DNA from: Bog-473 sp963751335
GTDB lineage: Bacteria; Actinomycetota; Acidimicrobiia; Acidimicrobiales; RAAP-2
Assembly: GCA_963751335.1 (NCBI GenBank)
Contig: CAVVUB010000007.1
Location: 248,001 to 312,000 of the forward strand
Direction: 5' to 3'
DNA: 64,000 nucleotides
The position numbers and the translations under genes are program-made. The notes beneath the pieces were generated by a model. It did no database searches and was not told where the DNA came from. It worked only from the letters and a program-made list of their open reading frames with translations. This document shows positions 60,461 through 64,000 of this stretch, piece by piece. Each line of letters starts with the position of its first letter. Positions within the stretch are counted from its first letter, which is position 1.

Positions 60461-61504
60461 ATGTTCGAGCTCGGCGAGGTGGCTTGGGGTCGGCGATTTC
60501 GGCTGTTCGGGGTCTTCGCCGCTAGCGCGCTGGTCCTCGTTGCGTGCAGCTCGTCGCCGTCGTCCTCCCATACCACCGCACCGAGTGGGACCGGCTCGAC
60601 CTCGACCACGGCTGGGTTGCAGGTTGCGCCACCGCCAACGACCGCCCCGCCGTCGCCCCCGACAACTGCTGCACCCCCAACTGTCACTGCACTTTCAGGG
60701 TTGGCCACACTGCCGGTCAAGGGCCGGGCGCCTCTTACCGGCTACAGCCGTACCCAGTTCGGCCCGGCTTGGACCGACAATGTCACGGTGGCCGACGGCC
60801 ACAACGGCTGTGATACCCGAAATGACATTCTGCGCCGAGACCTTACCGACATAGTCATCAAACCCGGCACCAACGGCTGCACCGTGGCCCGCGGGGTGCT
60901 CCACGACCCCTACACAAACACAGTCATCACCTTCACCAGGGGCGAGGGCACGAGCGCAGCCGTCCAGATCGACCATGTCGTCGCCCTCGGTGACGCCTGG
61001 CAGACCGGGGCGCAGCAGTTGAGCTTGGCCGACCGCACCAATATGGCCAACGATCCGCTCGAACTGCTGGCCGTATCCGGGCCGACCAACGAACAAAAAG
61101 GCGACGCCGACGCGGCCAGCTGGCAGCCACCCAACAAAGCCTTCCGCTGTTCCTATGTGGCGATTCAGGTCGCCGTAAAGATCCGCTACCACCTGTGGGT
61201 CACCCCGGCCGAACATCAAGCCGTGGAGAGTGTGCTTGACACCTGCCCAACGCAGCCCCTGCCCACTGGCGGCCCTCCGGTCACAGCCGGCCCTACGACG
61301 GCCCCGCCGTCCGCCGGTCCCCTCCCATCCTCTGCTCCGCCTGCCACGGCCGCGCCAGTCCCCAGCACGGCAGCCCCGAATCTGCCCATCGTCCATCCGG
61401 GAGCCTTTTGCACGCCGCCTGGAGTGGGGGTTACCTCGAAAGGCACACCCCTGACGTGTAAACCGGACAGCACCGGACAGCGCTACCGCTGGAGCAGGGC
61501 ATGA
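60461..61504 (+). CDS. Secreted lipoprotein HNH nuclease (DUF1524)
   Basis: 347 aa. Lipoprotein signal FGVFAASALVLVACSSSP with lipobox L-V-A-C (Cys29), then a Thr/Pro/Ser linker. Nuclease core (about residues 95-265): GYSRTQFGPAWTDNVTVADG, HNGCDTRNDILRRDLTDIVI, CTVARGVLHDPYTNTVITFT, VQIDHVVALGDAWQTGAQQL (D-H-x-x-x-L) and LLAVSGPTNEQKGDADAASW (N-x-x-K/R), matching DUF1524/GmrSD-type C-terminal HNH domains. A second Pro/Ala/Thr linker leads to a short Cys-containing C-terminus (FCTPPGVGVTSKGTPLTCKP) that is common in these secreted nucleases. Expected role: extracellular DNA degradation or competition; no immunity gene is seen. Confidence 0.88.
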   Translation: MFELGEVAWGRRFRLFGVFAASALVLVACSSSPSSSHTTAPSGTGSTSTTAGLQVAPPPTTAPPSPPTTAAPPTVTALSGLATLPVKGRAPLTGYSRTQFGPAWTDNVTVADGHNGCDTRNDILRRDLTDIVIKPGTNGCTVARGVLHDPYTNTVITFTRGEGTSAAVQIDHVVALGDAWQTGAQQLSLADRTNMANDPLELLAVSGPTNEQKGDADAASWQPPNKAFRCSYVAIQVAVKIRYHLWVTPAEHQAVESVLDTCPTQPLPTGGPPVTAGPTTAPPSAGPLPSSAPPATAAPVPSTAAPNLPIVHPGAFCTPPGVGVTSKGTPLTCKPDSTGQRYRWSRA

Positions 61505-61735
61505 ACCGGACGGTTGAGCCGTTCAGTTTCGAAACTGGTCCGCACTCATCTGATCCCGTGTCGGGACACCAAGGGCGCGTCACCCATTGCGCACAGTCGG
61601 CAGTCGGATCACCTTGCGCTGACCCGGTCGCTCGCTTGGCTCGTCTGCAAAAAGTTTGACCGGGCGGGCAACTGCGGTGACAATGGCCGGGCGCAGGGGC
61701 AGGCTGCCCCTACGATCTCCCAGGGGAGGAAACAC

Positions 61736-63373
61736 ATGTCCGGGCAGGTGGCGAGCGACCTTCACTTCGAACCTCCGGGACCGGGCTCGTGGAACCTCGA
61801 CCCGGTGCATTTCCCACGCCCGGTCACGCGGTACTTCGCGGAAACCCACCCGGAACCTTTCCGCCGTGGGGTGCACGAGTTCATGGCGTATTGCGGAACA
61901 CTCATCGACACGCTGGAGACCCAGTACGTCAACGGTTTTGCCTACAACGCAATGCGACCGGTACCGGAGAGCGAAATCCCACAACGCTTCGCTCGGGCGG
62001 AACTCGTCTGGGAGCAAAGAGTCTGGCGCGAACAGTTGCGCGAGTGGGACGGCACGGCCAAGCCCGCAGCAATCAAGACACACCGCGAGCTGCAATCGGT
62101 TGACGCGGAAGCGCTGTCGGACGACGGGCTGGTCGCCTACCTCACCCGGTGTCGAGAGCACCACTCCCAGATGATGTACCAGCACATGCGGTATACCGGA
62201 TCGGCCATGCTTCCCGTTGGCGATCTGCTTGCGCACGTCGGGACATGGACCCAAGTCACCCCGGCTCAAGCACTGGCGATGATGCGAGGCGCGGCTCCGG
62301 TGTCAGCTGGCGCCTCGGGTGAACACGACCGGCTTATCGCCGCGATCACCAATGACACCGCCGCCCGCGCCCTCCTTGACTCCGGAGGCGACCCCGGCAA
62401 GGTGCTCGAGGAACTGCGTGCGTTCCAGGGCGATGTCGGAACGGCCATGTCGGAGTATCTCGACCTCGTCGGTTTCCGACTGCTCGACGGCTTCGACATC
62501 TCCGAGCGCTATGCCCTTGAGCTTCCCGACGTGCTCTTGCGCGCAATCCGATCGTCCGTGAACGGCACAGAGAGTAATGACGCGGGTGTCGACGCTCTCA
62601 TTGCCGACATACGCTCACAAGTTCCCGACGAGCACCGTGCGCAGTTCGACGACCTCGTCGGCGAAGCTCGTCTCATGTACCGCCTGCGTGACGAGCGCGG
62701 CGTCTTCAGTGACATCTGGGCATCGGGCATCATGCGACGGGCTGTGCTCGTGGCCGGCCGCCGTCTCGAAGGCAAATCCCGCGTTCAGGCTGCGGAGCAC
62801 TTCGTCGACGCCAGCTTCGACGAGATGTGCTCGCTGGTGGCGGGTAAGGGTGGGCCGTCGGACGATGAACTCGCCCAGCGGTTCGCGGACCGCAACGTGC
62901 GCACGGCCAAAGACGCTCCGACGTCACTCGGGCCACCAGCGCAACCGCCGCCCGACCCGTCGGGCCTCCCACCTGGCGTGGCCCGGGTGATGAGCGCCAT
63001 GGGCATTGCGTTGAGCGAGGTGTTCGGGAGCTCCACAGCGCCGCACGAGGAAAAGGTCCTCCACGGTCTCGCCGCCAGCGGTGGAGTCTATGAAGGGCCG
63101 GCTCGACTCATCTCAGGTCCGTCCGAGTTCGATCGAATTGTGCAGGGTGACGTGCTCGTGACCGAATCCACGAGCGAAGCGTTCAATATTCTCCTGCCCC
63201 TGCTCGGTGCGATCGTCACCGATGCGGGCGGCCTGCTCTCACATTCCGCAATTGTGGCGCGTGAGTACGGTATCCCCGGCGTCGTCGGGACGCGCGACGC
63301 GACGGACCGAATCCTCGATGGCACGCGTATAAGAGTGGACGGCGATGCCGGTGAAGTAACAGGTTACGCGTGA
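61736..63373 (+). CDS. Split PEP-synthase/rifampin-phosphotransferase-like subunit with phosphohistidine domain
   Basis: 545 aa from ATG 61736 (GGGGAGGA upstream). N-terminal 440 residues are helical and resemble the substrate-binding middle domain of PEP-utilising enzymes (SWNLDPVHFPRPVTRYFAET, LLDGFDISERYALELPDVLL, ALIADIRSQVPDEHRAQFDD). C-terminal about 90 residues are the swivelling phosphohistidine domain: GDVLVTESTSEAFNILLPLL, GAIVTDAGGLLSHSAIVARE, YGIPGVVGTRDATDRI; His503 is the likely phosphocarrier. The ATP-grasp part is encoded by the next gene, overlapping by 4 bp, so one dikinase is split in the order middle-His then ATP. Confidence 0.85.
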   Translation: MSGQVASDLHFEPPGPGSWNLDPVHFPRPVTRYFAETHPEPFRRGVHEFMAYCGTLIDTLETQYVNGFAYNAMRPVPESEIPQRFARAELVWEQRVWREQLREWDGTAKPAAIKTHRELQSVDAEALSDDGLVAYLTRCREHHSQMMYQHMRYTGSAMLPVGDLLAHVGTWTQVTPAQALAMMRGAAPVSAGASGEHDRLIAAITNDTAARALLDSGGDPGKVLEELRAFQGDVGTAMSEYLDLVGFRLLDGFDISERYALELPDVLLRAIRSSVNGTESNDAGVDALIADIRSQVPDEHRAQFDDLVGEARLMYRLRDERGVFSDIWASGIMRRAVLVAGRRLEGKSRVQAAEHFVDASFDEMCSLVAGKGGPSDDELAQRFADRNVRTAKDAPTSLGPPAQPPPDPSGLPPGVARVMSAMGIALSEVFGSSTAPHEEKVLHGLAASGGVYEGPARLISGPSEFDRIVQGDVLVTESTSEAFNILLPLLGAIVTDAGGLLSHSAIVAREYGIPGVVGTRDATDRILDGTRIRVDGDAGEVTGYA

Positions 63374-64000
63374 CGCAGGTCGTCCCACTCCCCGACGCGC
63401 TCGATGACTCGCTTTTCGGTGCGAAGGCGACAGGGCTGGGTGCAGCGGCGCGCGCCGGCTTGCCGATTCCACCGGGCATCGCGCTTTCGGGTTCCTTGGT
63501 CGACGCGGTGGCTGCCGGGGACGAGCACGCTCTCGAGCAGCTCATGACGGCGGCCCGCTCGCTAGTCGGCCCGCTGGCGGTTCGCTCGTCGGCCGCGGAT
63601 GAGGACGGAGCAGACGCGAGTTTCGCCGGTCAGCACCTCACGCTGCTCAACGTGCCTTCAGTCGACGATCTGCACGCGGCCATTCGGGAGATCTGGTGGT
63701 CAGCGAACTCTGACTCGGCGATCACCTACCGCCAACGGGTAGGCCTTTTCACACGTCCGAGCGTCGGTGTGGTCGTCCAGTCACTTCTCGATCCCGCCGT
63801 TGCAGGGGTGCTCTTCACACAGAACCCGATCAACAAGACTGACGAACGCCTCGTCGAGGCGAGCTGGGGACTAGGAGAGGTTGTCGTTGCGGGCCGTGTG
63901 ATCCCCGATAGCTTTCGCATCGATCGAACCGGTGCGGTGTGCGAACGGACACCCGGTGTGAAGAAGATCGCTATCCGCGCTGCCCCCGATGGCGGAACCT
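63370..64000 (+). CDS. PEP-synthase-like ATP-binding subunit, cut by window edge
   Basis: From GTG 63370 (overlaps the preceding TGA): VVPLPDALDDSLFGAKATGL, GAAARAGLPIPPGIALSGSL, PLAVRSSAADEDGADASFAG (R-S-S-A), QHLTLLNVPSVDDLHAAIRE and AVAGVLFTQNPINKTDERLV, EASWGLGEVVVAGRVIPDSF. This is the N-terminal pyruvate-phosphate-dikinase/PEP-synthase ATP-grasp domain. 210 residues are visible; the frame stays open at the right edge. Partner of the 545-aa phosphohistidine subunit. It would use ATP to phosphorylate that subunit's His. Confidence 0.88.
   Translation, partial: MTQVVPLPDALDDSLFGAKATGLGAAARAGLPIPPGIALSGSLVDAVAAGDEHALEQLMTAARSLVGPLAVRSSAADEDGADASFAGQHLTLLNVPSVDDLHAAIREIWWSANSDSAITYRQRVGLFTRPSVGVVVQSLLDPAVAGVLFTQNPINKTDERLVEASWGLGEVVVAGRVIPDSFRIDRTGAVCERTPGVKKIAIRAAPDGGT

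Overview
The window is high-GC DNA from an actinobacterium, most likely an Acidimicrobiia-type soil organism or an uncultured relative. The evidence is a SenX3/RegX3-type two-component pair, SCO6880/SCO6881/DUF6112 conjugation-type genes, an SCO6745-family protein, two mycothiol-dependent isomerase-like proteins, many GTG starts, 4-bp stop/start overlaps, and a secreted protein with G-Y-W-x-V-A-S-D-G-G repeats. No rRNA, CRISPR array or complete insertion sequence was seen. Three tRNAs are present (Glu, Asp, Phe).

Layout. 1-4.7 kb (minus): DUF6112, a TrbL-like membrane protein and an SCO6880-family protein (a piece of an actinobacterial conjugation/secretion module), followed by a sulfatase that runs off the left edge. 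5-7.5 kb: SenX3-like kinase and RegX3-like regulator. 7.5-14.9 kb: housekeeping (serS operon, ABC exporter, TlpA-like thioredoxin, divergent ctaB/ctaA, tRNA-Glu). 15-20.7 kb: secreted beta-propeller protein and a four-gene minus-strand cluster of unknown function (693-aa protein, DUF1360, 98-aa protein, secreted 184-aa protein). 21-25 kb: peptide-type solute-binding protein and a divergent sulfatase/sulfotransferase pair. 25.8-28.5 kb: CorA, a cobalamin riboswitch, and a secreted terpene-cyclase-fold protein that could be an intrinsic-factor-like B12 binder. 29-30.5 kb: secreted six-repeat protein. 30.7-46.4 kb: accessory metabolic and regulatory genes (ArsR-SRPBCC-RibD operon, P450, SET protein, MarR with a cupin/VOC chimera, methyltransferase, isochorismatase, AhpD-like, FUSC, MerR-MFS, flavin monooxygenase-SDR). 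46.5-64 kb: tRNAs, a pseudo-hydrolase/adenylate cyclase fusion, assorted small enzymes, an NTN hydrolase, CoA transferase, Leu-type binding protein, LLM oxidoreductase, secreted HNH nuclease, and a split PEP-synthase-like dikinase cut off by the right edge.

At least nine otherwise well-conserved genes carry one single-base frameshift each and a tenth has an in-frame TGA. Several lie in short homopolymers and both insertions and deletions occur. Uncorrected sequence error is the simplest explanation, so these genes are given here as composite features with the break position.

The most interesting biology: the riboswitch-controlled secreted alpha/alpha-barrel protein; the unexplained 17.4-20.7 kb cluster; the cyclase fused to a hydrolase fold that has lost its nucleophile and histidine; the split dikinase; the divergent sulfatase/sulfotransferase with a shared palindrome; and the histidine kinase with a large insertion in its ATP-binding domain.
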